From NCBI GenBank assembly GCA_905250025.1, contig CAJNOJ010000114.1:186001-250000 (forward strand): 64,000 bases of DNA. The letters are read 5' to 3'. Numbering within the stretch: position 1 is the first letter of the stretch; the number at the start of each line of letters is the position of its first letter. Source of the DNA: Adineta ricciae. Taxonomy: Eukaryota > Rotifera > Eurotatoria > Adinetida > Adinetidae. The notes under the pieces are model-generated. The model had not been told where the DNA came from, made no database searches, and saw only the letters and a program-made list of their open reading frames with translations. Below are positions 11,401 to 20,126 of this stretch, piece after piece. The position numbers and the translations under genes were made by a program.

Positions 11401-14400
11401 ACGGAAAATACTTTGTTTTATAGTTGAGAGTAAGTCGAGTGCTTTTATCATCGAAAGTAATACATACAGTAAGAGGATACTCTGTCTTTTCAATTTCACC
11501 CAGAGCATGTTGATCACATTTCAAAGAATACGTATGTCGTTTCGAAACGTCAGGATAATTTTCAATGATAAAAAGAGTATCGAAAAGAGGTTGTCCATTA
11601 CCCAGTTTTCCCCACGATTGAATCTCGCCCAATGATACGGCAGTACCCATTTCTTGTAGACGACAAAGTTGTTCTTGAATGGAAATCAACATATCGATCG
11701 ATTTGTTGTAAGCTGTAGATATACATAGAGGTATTGTATTGATAAAAATACCGATACTACGTTCAATAGATGCGACTGGTACAGTGCGACCTGAAATTGT
11801 TATTCCGAATACGATATCTATACGTTGCAAGCATCGTGAGAGAATGATTGCCCAACATCCAAGCAATAAGTTACTCATCGTGATGGGACAACGGCGACAA
11901 AAAGCATCGATAGATCCGAGTAATTGAGAAGGTAAATGAAGAACAATCTCATCATGGTTTTGTTCGCTCGAAGTTTTTTCAGTATTGGTAATCAGATGTT
12001 GAAAAGCCGATGTCAAATAGCACGGTTCCTTGAGATCTTGCAAATAAGTCTGCCAGAATGTTTTGATATTGTTTAAGTATTCGGTTTTTTGCGTTTCAAT
12101 GTATTGGATAAATTCACCGTATTGAGATCCTCGACAAATGAATTGATGACGTCGATCATAAGCTTTCAAAAACTGTTCGAGTACTAGCGGAGTACTCCAT
12201 CCGTCGAGAAGGATATGATGATGCGTGAAAACAAGTAAATATTCACCAGAGGATAACTTGATTAATGTAATGCGGCACAAGGGTGCTGCATGGAGATCAA
12301 ATAGTTGACCACGATCAGCTATTAAGAAATCGTTCAGTTTCGTTCGTTCGACAGACCAGTCGAGAAAATCAAAGGGGATCCGAATACCAACAGGTTCTAC
12401 TCGTTGATATAGTCCAGCAGTCGCATCCCAATGAAAACTCGATCGAAGTATGTCGTACGAATCGATCAGTATTTGCCATGCATTCAGCACACGCTGTGTA
12501 TCGACGATACCGCTCAATTTGAACACACCTTGAACTAGATACTCATCCGAATGTGGATACTGCAAACAGCGGTATAACATCCCTGACTGCATAGGTGATA
12601 AAGGATAAGATACGACTGGAATACAACTAATTGGTTCTGACGTCGAACAACTCAGTTGAAAGTTACTTATTTCTTGGATAGCTGTTGAAAAATTCTTCAC
12701 TAATTGTTCGATTGTCTTAGATTCAAAATGATTCTGACTGTAAGTAACATAGACATGTAACTGATCGTCTATGATATAACTTTCGAAATCAATCAACCGT
12801 TGACGATGATTCATTGGCCCAATCTTGTCAAGTGCTGGACAACCTTTTGTTTCAATTAACTGTCGATCACTCTTAGTCTTCCATATTCCAAGATAATTAA
12901 ATAGTATATCTGGCTCGGGCAATGCTGCGAGAACGTCGTGTATGTTGGCATTTTCATTTAAATATTTCAGTAGACCAAAACCGAAACCTCGATTAGGGAC
13001 AGCTTGCAGTTGATCATGCACATTTCTCAAATGGTGTATACTCAGTTGTTGATGAGTGCAGTTAAAGTCGAAGAAAATGGGAAATTCTGTTGTAAACCAT
13101 CCGATTGTTCGAGATATGTCCACGTCAGCGTCAACCGCTTCTCGCCCATGCCCTTCTAAAACCAAATAGAATTGATCGTGATGACACCACAATCGAAGAC
13201 TGAATAGTAATGCTGTCAAAAGGGCGTCGTATATGGTGATACTGTAGGATGAAAGCATAGGTAATAGAAGATCTGTAACTTTTTGATCTAGTGTTGTGTG
13301 CACAACACTACTCTGCTGCATAGTGTTCGTTCCGTGATCGAAGTCACGTGGTATTTGTGCGGCATTTTTCGACTTTGAATTCATCTGAGACCAGAATTCA
13401 AATTCATCTGTAATCGTGGTAGATTGAGCTTCGTTTACTAGAGCTGCAGCCCATTCTGAAAATGAGTCTGATGTAGAAGGTGACATTTCGTTACGACCGA
13501 AACAGTGTGAGTTTAGTATATCTTCGAGATCTTCGGTGAAAATTCTCCAAGACACGCCATCAACTACCAAATGATGTATAACAATGTAAAGTCTCAGCCC
13601 GACATCGTCACCAATTGATACTAAAAGAGCATGCCAAAGTTTGCCAATAGTAATATCAAGAGAACTATCAGCATGTTCAATTTTATTTGCTAAGATAACA
13701 TCTCTTTCATTTGCAGGCAAATTTACTAAATTTAGAAGTTCTAGGCTTGTTTCGAGATTAACGGTTGAGGAATCGAAACATGGCAGATGTAACCAACGAT
13801 TTGAAGTTTCATCTTTGTAATACTTTGAAAATAGACCTGGATGTTTGCGTACTAATTCGAACAAACCTTCTTTGGCATGACTAGACTTGATTTCGATGGG
13901 AAATGTCATTAAAGCACATTGACTCCAATGGTTGAAGTTCTCGAAATTTTGTTCGAAAAACCATTGTTGGATAGGCGTAAGTGGAATAACACTATTTTCG
14001 TTAGTCGTTGCTTTTTTTTCACGACAGTTTTGACTTGCATATGAAACTGACGAATCCTTTGGCAATAAAGGTTGAAGTTCATCTGCTAATTTCCGAATTG
14101 TCGGCGACCGGAATAGCTGATTAGTTGTCATCGGTATTCGATACATTCGCCGAATGCTGGAAATCAGTTGAATGGCCAAGATCGAATCACCTCCGAGTTG
14201 AAAAAAATTGTCATTGAGACAAATCGTAGTTCGATGCAGGACACGTTGCCATATATTAAGAAGATCTTTCTCAAGACGAGTTTCGGCTTGAATTTGATTT
14301 TCATCTGATACTCGGTCTAGAAGTCGATCAACGTCATTCGGCATTGGTAATGCCTTTCGATTGACTTTTCCGTTAGGTAAAAATGGAAAACATTCCAAGA

Positions 14401-17400
14401 TAACGTAGGCATTTGGCACCATATAAGCTGGTAGATGTTTCATAGCATGATCACGAAGGGTACGGCGAACTGCTTGTTTCTTCTCACTGTCGAATTCGGT
14501 CCTGAGAAGAACATAAGCAACAAGTGAGATCTGTTCAGCATTGTCTTTTTGAGCCATTATGATTGTTTGCCGTATTTCAGGTACTTTCGACAGAATGCAT
14601 TCGATTTCGGTCAATTCAATCCGATAGCCACGCACTTTGATCTGCTCATCTATACGACCAACAAATTGGAGTGTCCTTCCATCAGAAAGATAACGTACAA
14701 GATCTCCTGTTTTATACAGGCGATTATTACTCAAATGTTTCTTAAATGGATTTACAAGAAATCGTTCGTCCGTCAATGTTGGATTATGTAAATAACCTCG
14801 AGCTACCGATGGTCCACCAACAAAAAGTTCACCTGTAACACCGCATGGAACGTGCATAAAATGCGCGTCAAGTACATATATTTCAACTCCGGGGAAAGGA
14901 ATGCCAATGGGAACTGTTGCAGTTTCATTGTTCCAAGTTAATGTATTACATTCGAAGTATGTCGAATCAATTGTTAGCTCAGTAAGACCATAAGAGCTGA
15001 CAAGTCGTGCTCCAGCACGTAAGCTTTTTCTGATATTTTCATATTCATCTATCGACCACTTTTCCGATCCGCAGATCATCAACGATAGCGATGCCAGATG
15101 GCGTTGTCTCTCAACAAGACTGGTATTCTCAATAATAGCACGCACACTTGCAGGAACGAATTCAGCGCATGTTATACGTTCACGTTCAATGAGAGTCAAT
15201 AATTCTTTTGGTTGAAATAGAGTTTCTCTAGGACAAAGAATCAAACAACCACCGAAGCAGAGAGATCGAACGATATCTCCAACAAATACGTCAAAGGCGA
15301 CATTTGCCATGGAAAGATGGTGCATTTCTGGAGATAATCGATAAATGGTTTTCCATGCCTGAGCAATATTCTGTAGACTTCTGTGTTCGATCATCACTCC
15401 TTTTGGAGCACCAGTCGAACCTGATGTGTATATAACATAAGCTAAATTATGATTTCTCACCGTTGGCAGGTGCTGGTCATCATCAAATCGAGTATTCTCT
15501 GGATTCTTCAACACGTCAAGTTCGATAATCGTACAAGTACCATGATCGATCATCAAATCAGAAAACACAGGTAACGTTTTGTCGATGACCATAAATTGAC
15601 AGCGACTGTGCAGAAGCATGTCACGGATTCGTGGTGATGGATGTTGATTGTCGATAGGTAGAAATACACCACCTGCTTTGAGTATAGCAAGAATCGTAGA
15701 TACAACATCAGAAGATCGATTAAGACATACAGCAACGATTGTGTCGGTATCTACACCGTACTGAGCAAGTGTTGCAGCCATTCTATGCGACTGCATGTTA
15801 AGTTCTGCATACGAAAGAATATGATTAAGATCTGAAACGGCACGAGCGTTTGGACGAAGTGCGGCTTCGCGTTCGAACATCTGGTGTACAAGTAGCGTGT
15901 CATCATACTTCTGAGTTTGGTATGTATCTTTCATCTCAAAGGTATAGATATTCAGTTGTGAGATTGGAATTTGTAAATTTTGAACCATTGATTCAAGTAA
16001 TTTGACGAGATTATTTCCAATGGAGACAACTGTAGATTCATGATAAAGTCCTGGATTATAATCGAATTCAAGAACCAAAGAACGATATGTATCGTTGATC
16101 AACCACAAACATTCCTCGTGCACGGTTACAAACATATCATACAAACAAGTGGTACGTGGTACATGATGCATAGACACTTGAACTTGTTCGCCGAGAATAA
16201 AACTATTTACCGGAGAAGACGATGCATACTCGACATTGAAAACCATTTGAAAGATTGGGTTATAATTAAGTGCGCGATTGACTTCCAGTTGATCAATTAT
16301 CTGTTCGAACGTTACATCTTGGTGTGCATAAGCTTCGATGAGTGTTTCATTGATTTGACGAAAGAATTCGATGAAGTTCAGTTGATTGCCACAGGACATA
16401 CGTACAGGAAGAATACTAACGAAGGAGCCAAGCATATTATCAACATACGGATATTGTCGATTAGCAACGGGAATTCCAATAATAACATCATCCTGGTGTG
16501 TGTATCGATATACTAGAATACCAAAAGCTGTGAGCATCAGTGTGAAAAGTGTCGTGCCGAATTGTTCAACCATACTCAGAAGAGTGTTAGTAAGAAATTG
16601 TGGAAGAGGAAGTTTTACAGTTGCACAGCGATGTTTCATTGTCACTGGTCGAACAGCATAATCGCTGGGGAATACAGATGTGTCCGGTGCCTCGTGAAGT
16701 TTCGTTTTCCAATAATTGAATTGTTCGTCAACAATCTTACCTTTTAACCATCGATGCTGCCAAACTGCAAAATCAGCATAATGAAATCGAACTGGTTGGA
16801 TCAACGGTGGTGCGGTCGACTCATCTTCTCCCCATATATTGTAAAACGACGATAATTCTCGAAGAAAAATTCGTAAGGACCATGTATCCATGATGGTCGG
16901 ATGAAAAACTAGGACGAGCATATGTGTCGACTCGTTGATACGATAGGCAGTTGTTCTCAGGAGAGGACCATATTCTAACGAAAAAGGTTTGTCTAGTTCA
17001 TCTCGAATTAAATCATTTAGACATTTTTCATCATTGACAGTATCGATAAATTGAAATGCAAGTTTCATTTGGGAATACGAAACGATCATTTGCTCACGAT
17101 GCTTAACATGTGTATCCTGTGCTTTATTTTCATCATTTTTCTCGATACGTTCTACAAACACAGTGCGTAGTTCTTCGTAACGCTCGATCATATAGGCTAG
17201 CGCAGCTCGAAAGCGAGCTACATGAAACGGACCATGCACTCGCAATGTAATATGAAAATTGTCTGCATGATCTACACACCAGCGTTTTTCTTGTTGATAT
17301 GCCATTGGGAGTGAAGAAGTGCGATCAAATCGTTGCATAACGGTTGAATTGTACTTGCAAGCTGTATTTTGAAGCTGTATATGCGTACACAGAGCACTCA

Positions 17401-19060
17401 ATGAAGCATCGCGTATCAGTTGGCTGAATTCTAATTCTACTTGATGTTGCTTACGTAATTGTACAATAAGTTGCATAGCAAGAAGTGAATGTCCACCAAG
17501 AGAAAAGAAATTGTCATTCATACCGATCTGTTGAAGAGACAGAAGATCGCACCATATCTTTGCAATTATTTGCTCGATTTCAGTTGCCGGTTCAATGTAA
17601 ACATTAGCTTGAACAAAATCGCTTGTAACAGCATCTGGTAGGAGATTTCGATCAATCTTCCCACTCGGTGTTAGTGGAAAATCAGCAAGGAGCACGAAAG
17701 CGTTCGGTAGCATATAGTCAGATAGAGTTCGTTTTAATTGCTCATAGAGTAGAGAGATTAGTTTAGTTTTCGAATAGGAATATTCCATGTTTCTTTTGAC
17801 ATAAGCAATTAATACATTACCATCATTGGAAGATAGGCAACGTGCGAGTACAATGACATCTTCTATGATAGATGTAGCTATGAGAGCTTTTTCAATTTTT
17901 CGTAAAGAAACCGTGTGACCTGGTGTTTCCACTTGATCGATAGTGCGACCTATGAACTGTAGGTAGCCACTGAGTGAGCAGCAAACAATATCACCTGTAC
18001 CAGTACCGTCAATGTATAACTCTCCGTGTGAAGCGAGTTGGTGGTCATTCGAAAGGATGTATGCTGCACCATTCATAATAGGCTCTCCAATTGGAACGTA
18101 GTCGTCTTCATTATTGGATCCGAATGGATAAGCGTGACTATAAACTTCGTCGTGTCCGTAAACATTGAGTAGTGTTGCTTGAGGAAATGTATGAATAAAT
18201 TGAGTTGCCACAGAAGTTGGCAAAGGTTCGCCACTTGAGATCATCAATGACAGTGCACTCCAATCAATCATAGTGGATTTTTGCAATTTCACTAGAAGCT
18301 TCAGAAGCGATGGAGTCATTGTTAGACGGTTAACACTATATTTGATCATTAACTTGATCATTTCCAATGGATTGTTTTCGACGTGTGACGGAATCACCAG
18401 TAACGGTATACCTTGGAGCAATCCTCCTAAAGTTTCCCATAATAAATCTGAGAAACTTAGTGCAGTCTTGTAGCAACAAACATCACGTTCAATTACGAAT
18501 GGATAGTGTTGCCACATCCATTCAAAGCGATTTTTCAAGTTCTTTATTGTTCCTAAGATTCGCTTTGGAGAATCTGCTGATCCAAATTTATAAAAAATAT
18601 AACCGATCGTAGTTGGTTCATCTACTATATGTTTCGCCTTCACAGCACGCACATTGTCTGCATCAGAATAATCAGATTCCGTATTGAAATATATTATATG
18701 CACCTGATCTTTATAATCATATTCGAGAAAATCGTACGGTTTCTCAGACAATATCCAGTTGAGACCAGTATCCTGTACAATGTAATGAAGCTGTTCTATT
18801 GAATAAGTTAAGCCGAGTGGTACTATCGTACAGTTCATTTTCAATAGAGTTATTAGACATACGATCGAATCGATTGAACGGCACACATTAACACCAACAA
18901 GATTCTGTTGGTCGATCCCATGACGTTTCAATTGAGCTTCCAATTTGTGAATACGTTCGTTAAGATCAGCAAAGGTTTCCCGTCTAGCACCATATATCAA
19001 CGCTGTACTGTTTAGTACGTTTTGAACTAGACGATCAAGAGTTTCTTCAATCCAATTCAT
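8429..19060 (-). CDS. Non-ribosomal peptide synthetase A*-T-C-A-T-E-C-A-T-TE-ANK, copy A
   Basis: Multimodular NRPS of 3543 residues in one uninterrupted exon. Order: degenerate starter adenylation (1-480), carrier (Ser525), condensation (580-1037), adenylation (1055-1575), carrier (LGGDS, Ser1626), epimerisation (1690-2135), condensation (HHILLDG at 2281-2287), adenylation (2612-3130), carrier (Ser3183), thioesterase (GWSFGG, Ser3313), ankyrin repeats (3478-3540). Start: the ATG at 19060 is chosen because copy B shares it; the open frame upstream begins only at a TTG. On the minus strand AATAAA lies at 8350-8355. It should build a short peptide on carrier-bound phosphopantetheine, probably cytosolic since no signal peptide is seen. 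Absence of introns beside intron-dense genes supports horizontal origin. Bdelloid NRPS/PKS genes have been reported to respond to fungal attack; whether this one does is not known. Confidence 0.95.
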   Translation of the reverse strand: MNWIEETLDRLVQNVLNSTALIYGARRETFADLNERIHKLEAQLKRHGIDQQNLVGVNVCRSIDSIVCLITLLKMNCTIVPLGLTYSIEQLHYIVQDTGLNWILSEKPYDFLEYDYKDQVHIIYFNTESDYSDADNVRAVKAKHIVDEPTTIGYIFYKFGSADSPKRILGTIKNLKNRFEWMWQHYPFVIERDVCCYKTALSFSDLLWETLGGLLQGIPLLVIPSHVENNPLEMIKLMIKYSVNRLTMTPSLLKLLVKLQKSTMIDWSALSLMISSGEPLPTSVATQFIHTFPQATLLNVYGHDEVYSHAYPFGSNNEDDYVPIGEPIMNGAAYILSNDHQLASHGELYIDGTGTGDIVCCSLSGYLQFIGRTIDQVETPGHTVSLRKIEKALIATSIIEDVIVLARCLSSNDGNVLIAYVKRNMEYSYSKTKLISLLYEQLKRTLSDYMLPNAFVLLADFPLTPSGKIDRNLLPDAVTSDFVQANVYIEPATEIEQIIAKIWCDLLSLQQIGMNDNFFSLGGHSLLAMQLIVQLRKQHQVELEFSQLIRDASLSALCTHIQLQNTACKYNSTVMQRFDRTSSLPMAYQQEKRWCVDHADNFHITLRVHGPFHVARFRAALAYMIERYEELRTVFVERIEKNDENKAQDTHVKHREQMIVSYSQMKLAFQFIDTVNDEKCLNDLIRDELDKPFSLEYGPLLRTTAYRINESTHMLVLVFHPTIMDTWSLRIFLRELSSFYNIWGEDESTAPPLIQPVRFHYADFAVWQHRWLKGKIVDEQFNYWKTKLHEAPDTSVFPSDYAVRPVTMKHRCATVKLPLPQFLTNTLLSMVEQFGTTLFTLMLTAFGILVYRYTHQDDVIIGIPVANRQYPYVDNMLGSFVSILPVRMSCGNQLNFIEFFRQINETLIEAYAHQDVTFEQIIDQLEVNRALNYNPIFQMVFNVEYASSSPVNSFILGEQVQVSMHHVPRTTCLYDMFVTVHEECLWLINDTYRSLVLEFDYNPGLYHESTVVSIGNNLVKLLESMVQNLQIPISQLNIYTFEMKDTYQTQKYDDTLLVHQMFEREAALRPNARAVSDLNHILSYAELNMQSHRMAATLAQYGVDTDTIVAVCLNRSSDVVSTILAILKAGGVFLPIDNQHPSPRIRDMLLHSRCQFMVIDKTLPVFSDLMIDHGTCTIIELDVLKNPENTRFDDDQHLPTVRNHNLAYVIYTSGSTGAPKGVMIEHRSLQNIAQAWKTIYRLSPEMHHLSMANVAFDVFVGDIVRSLCFGGCLILCPRETLFQPKELLTLIERERITCAEFVPASVRAIIENTSLVERQRHLASLSLMICGSEKWSIDEYENIRKSLRAGARLVSSYGLTELTIDSTYFECNTLTWNNETATVPIGIPFPGVEIYVLDAHFMHVPCGVTGELFVGGPSVARGYLHNPTLTDERFLVNPFKKHLSNNRLYKTGDLVRYLSDGRTLQFVGRIDEQIKVRGYRIELTEIECILSKVPEIRQTIIMAQKDNAEQISLVAYVLLRTEFDSEKKQAVRRTLRDHAMKHLPAYMVPNAYVILECFPFLPNGKVNRKALPMPNDVDRLLDRVSDENQIQAETRLEKDLLNIWQRVLHRTTICLNDNFFQLGGDSILAIQLISSIRRMYRIPMTTNQLFRSPTIRKLADELQPLLPKDSSVSYASQNCREKKATTNENSVIPLTPIQQWFFEQNFENFNHWSQCALMTFPIEIKSSHAKEGLFELVRKHPGLFSKYYKDETSNRWLHLPCFDSSTVNLETSLELLNLVNLPANERDVILANKIEHADSSLDITIGKLWHALLVSIGDDVGLRLYIVIHHLVVDGVSWRIFTEDLEDILNSHCFGRNEMSPSTSDSFSEWAAALVNEAQSTTITDEFEFWSQMNSKSKNAAQIPRDFDHGTNTMQQSSVVHTTLDQKVTDLLLPMLSSYSITIYDALLTALLFSLRLWCHHDQFYLVLEGHGREAVDADVDISRTIGWFTTEFPIFFDFNCTHQQLSIHHLRNVHDQLQAVPNRGFGFGLLKYLNENANIHDVLAALPEPDILFNYLGIWKTKSDRQLIETKGCPALDKIGPMNHRQRLIDFESYIIDDQLHVYVTYSQNHFESKTIEQLVKNFSTAIQEISNFQLSCSTSEPISCIPVVSYPLSPMQSGMLYRCLQYPHSDEYLVQGVFKLSGIVDTQRVLNAWQILIDSYDILRSSFHWDATAGLYQRVEPVGIRIPFDFLDWSVERTKLNDFLIADRGQLFDLHAAPLCRITLIKLSSGEYLLVFTHHHILLDGWSTPLVLEQFLKAYDRRHQFICRGSQYGEFIQYIETQKTEYLNNIKTFWQTYLQDLKEPCYLTSAFQHLITNTEKTSSEQNHDEIVLHLPSQLLGSIDAFCRRCPITMSNLLLGCWAIILSRCLQRIDIVFGITISGRTVPVASIERSIGIFINTIPLCISTAYNKSIDMLISIQEQLCRLQEMGTAVSLGEIQSWGKLGNGQPLFDTLFIIENYPDVSKRHTYSLKCDQHALGEIEKTEYPLTVCITFDDKSTRLTLNYKTKYFPSSSSIVKRLAEHYLTVLDNIVTEPNCSPQHVRLLSNEELNEQLVMWNNQTVENPWYKRKPNSTVHGLIEDVAKCHSRRIAIVHNQISISYSELNKAADCLAQFFILKGYIQKPDDLVVVSCDRSINFFVIILAILKAGGAYVPVDIATPLERLLFIVNDTKTRLVLVDSEQRVSECQTRLSTQIAVCQIDSVLLESSEDDTTLEYILPSGCEPVIFRNLAYVIYTSGSTGVPKGVLIEHQNILWYYDSLQHRYSLTDGMLYDFSSSIAFDLSVTSTLIPMLAAGTVIICDDDIKRDIFKFHDHLERNRIQLIKCTPSFFIQMVNALCSDDKIQLPYLTTLVIGGEILPVDSVRQWLEKLPHHKIFNEYGPTETTVGASEFLANAKSVTNVAAHEKGLPIGKPYPYTAFYILDRNNEVLPRGLIGELCIGGPSLARGYLNRDDLTHRSFVEIELGSTKTRVYRTGDLVYYLSTMDVQCAGRVDHQVKIRGYRVELGEIEYRIKSYLNLTQVHVLKSTDSTSKLIAFIGSLRENHSQVEFDLRNHLNSTLQEYMRPQLYVFIDQFPLTTNDKVDSTFLMNLAKDSSYLKTHETNHVYPRNLTEFRLYQIWSSILGTNSFGILENFFELGGHSLLIISMIIQIKQVFTRAVTVTSIVANPTIEKLSKYINQELQETDDDSVLSICSGTDETPLFLIHAIEGISFIYSSLAPYFHGRHTVIALNDPMFTNVENKFNDIESMATFYISLIRKKQPKGPYRLGGWSFGGKVAFEMACQLEKLDERTEVLILLDSYLTETYREFNICDDEAFEQSIREHVVNQGVELCSKEAEYLKNEIRNNLLLSSKYKARSYSGRVVLIKASVNHNKNDTDFVDPFNGCKNIMQSELEVFSVNCEHHRMFARENVEQVATRLKYVLSTQIADPVLLKVDLSCESRHLLHAAHHQDYFLLQRFIELGADINAQDNHGQSALDIAEKQNDKQSMAILKNYFDFSLAH
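8441..9613 (-). other. Carrier T3, thioesterase and terminal ankyrin repeats
   Basis: T3 has LGGHSL. The TE is a type-I alpha/beta-hydrolase with GWSFGG, a following LLLDSY Asp and a CEHHRMF His, so a full triad is likely. After it (about 8629-8441) comes HLLHAAHHQDY..(L)..ELGADINAQDNHG, an ankyrin repeat, then a partial second one. NRPS proteins normally end with the TE, so the ankyrin tail is an added protein-binding module. Copy A lacks a 108-bp in-frame block of this tail that copy B has. Confidence 0.85.
9671..12613 (-). other. Condensation C2 and adenylation A3, predicted asparagine
   Basis: C2 begins YPLSPMQSGMLY and has HHILLDGWS, the style of condensation domains that accept a D residue from an upstream E domain. 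A3 has intact YTSGSTGVPKG, NEYGPTE, YRTGDLV and GRVDHQVKIRGYRVEL. Its last motif is NDKVDS in place of NGKVDR, but the Lys is kept. The hand-read pocket is D-L-T-K-V-G-E-V-G-K, nine of ten with the asparagine code DLTKLGEVGK; the Asp code DLTKVGHIGK is next closest. Copy B is identical at these ten positions. Confidence 0.75.
12656..14287 (-). other. Carrier T2 and epimerisation domain E
   Basis: T2 has LGGDSI, the Asp-containing form typical of carriers that precede epimerisation domains. E carries HHLVVDGVSWRI (catalytic His and Asp), EGHGRE, RTIGWFT, a PNRGFGFG variant of the PxKGxGYG motif, and FNYLG. All are diagnostic of E domains rather than C domains. The residue loaded by A2 should therefore be converted to the D form. 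Confidence 0.85.
14336..15898 (-). other. Adenylation domain A2, predicted ornithine (basic residue)
   Basis: All core motifs are intact: YTSGSTGAPKG, SYGLTE, YKTGDLVR, GRIDEQIKVRGYRIEL, NGKVNR. Aligned by eye to the phenylalanine domain of gramicidin synthetase, the ten pocket residues read D-V-G-E-M-C-S-I-D-K. The published ornithine code is DVGEIGSIDK, a match at eight of ten. Copy B gives the same ten residues. Lysine or another basic amino acid cannot be excluded. Confidence 0.7.
15950..17599 (-). other. Carrier T1 and condensation domain C1
   Basis: T1 has the LGGHSLLAMQ phosphopantetheine site (Ser525). C1 has FHPTIMDTWS where HHxxxDGxS is usual: the second His (720) and the Asp (725) remain, the first His is Phe and the Gly is Thr. 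The essential His is present, so activity is possible. Later condensation-domain motifs (DDVIIGIPVANR, the MLGxFV region) look normal. C1 would join the starter to the Orn-like residue. Confidence 0.75.
17612..19060 (-). other. Starter adenylation-like domain, degenerate
   Basis: Fold-level match to A domains but with altered core motifs: YKFGSADSPK in place of YTSGSTGxPKG, NVYGHDE in place of NxYGPTE, GTGTGDIV at A7, and GRTIDQV..GH at A8. The terminal SGKIDR with its Lys is kept. In the A4 region SFSDLLWE aligns Ser where amino-acid-activating domains have the Asp that binds the amino group. It may therefore load a substrate without an alpha-amino group, or be inactive. Copy B shows the same changes, so they are not recent damage. 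Confidence 0.7.
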
Positions 19061-20126
19061 CACTGTAGAGCAAAAATCATAATTTCCCCAGCATGTACCT
19101 TCAAAATTTTTTGTCCTCAAAGTAGCTCTGAAACGAAGAATATTTCACGACGTTAAAAACTACTTTCTTTTAGATATTCCCAACAGAAAAAACCGAGCGC
19201 TGAATGCATCTACACTTACGAGTTACTCAGTGGAATCGTTTCTATTAGAGAATACTACTTTCATACGAATCAGTCGACGAGAAACAATCTACTGCAGTAT
19301 AGTTAAGTACGCTCCGACGAAATGAAAGCACAAAAGCCTCTTTTACTTTCGCTTCATTTTTCATCTCACGAAAGCAAAAGAACACTTCACTGTATTTTGT
19401 TTATTCACCATTGGTTGAGCATCACGCGTATGCAACACTCTAACAAAAAAAATGTACCTCGCACTAGTTCCGTGGAGTATATGGCTCAAACAAGTAACAT
19501 GCTACAATGCTTCTGGAGATTAACTTCGTTATGCGAAAATGTCTCGATACAGATGAAAACATCAGTTAACCTCCTCTCCTAAAGAAAAGTTTGCGAACTT
19601 CGATCTCTGTGAAAGGGCAAAAAAAGAACATTTGTGTTTGTATAGCACACACACACACATGGGTGAGAAAAAACCATTGTTTATTTTTTCTATTCTGTAT
19701 AGACGATCAGTTTGAATTGGAATTTCACTGAGAAAATGACGTATTCTCAATTATTGCAAACACGAATCTAGTGTAATATTCATAACCAGAGCGTACGTTA
19801 TCAAGTTGAAAAAAATTGATCTTTATCACATAAGAATATCCGTTTTTATTTTTTAATTAAGTTATTTGCTTGTAAACAATATCCTATAAGCTGGGGTTAA
19901 AGAGAAAGGATTTTTATTGTTGACATAGAGATGTTTCTGTTTTCATAGGGAGACTCTTTTCCATCTCTTATAATAATTATTCATCACATTGTATATGGTG
20001 AGACAAGATAATTAGAATTTATAATTGCAAAAAAAATGAAGAGTGTTCATTCCGATAGAACAACGAAAGTCTTTTTATATCCTCAAAAAACCTCTATCTC
20101 ACATCAACAACAGCTCTACAGACAAG
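19061..20126. other. Divergent intergenic region between NRPS and 7TM genes, copy A
   Basis: About 1.07 kb shared by the NRPS (minus) and the 7TM receptor (plus), conserved in copy B at 35295-36397. It includes a short CA run near 19646-19660. Two bases before the NRPS ATG, the minus strand has TTTTTGCTCTACAG, which looks like a 3' splice site and is the same in copy B. No TATA box could be assigned with confidence. Confidence 0.45.

Noticed and set aside
8429-19060. Bacterial or fungal contaminant contig
   Set aside because: The same uninterrupted stretch (no N between 4596 and 22954) carries PSME4, kelch and 7TM genes with short animal-type introns.
19061-19120. Upstream extension of the NRPS open frame to 19120
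   Set aside because: It opens at a TTG, and the 20 extra residues have no counterpart in copy B. The shared ATG at 19060/35294 is the better start.
20043-20126. 28-residue N-terminal extension of the 7TM receptor
   Set aside because: Begins with GTG and is not in frame in copy B; the ATG at 20127 is shared by both copies.
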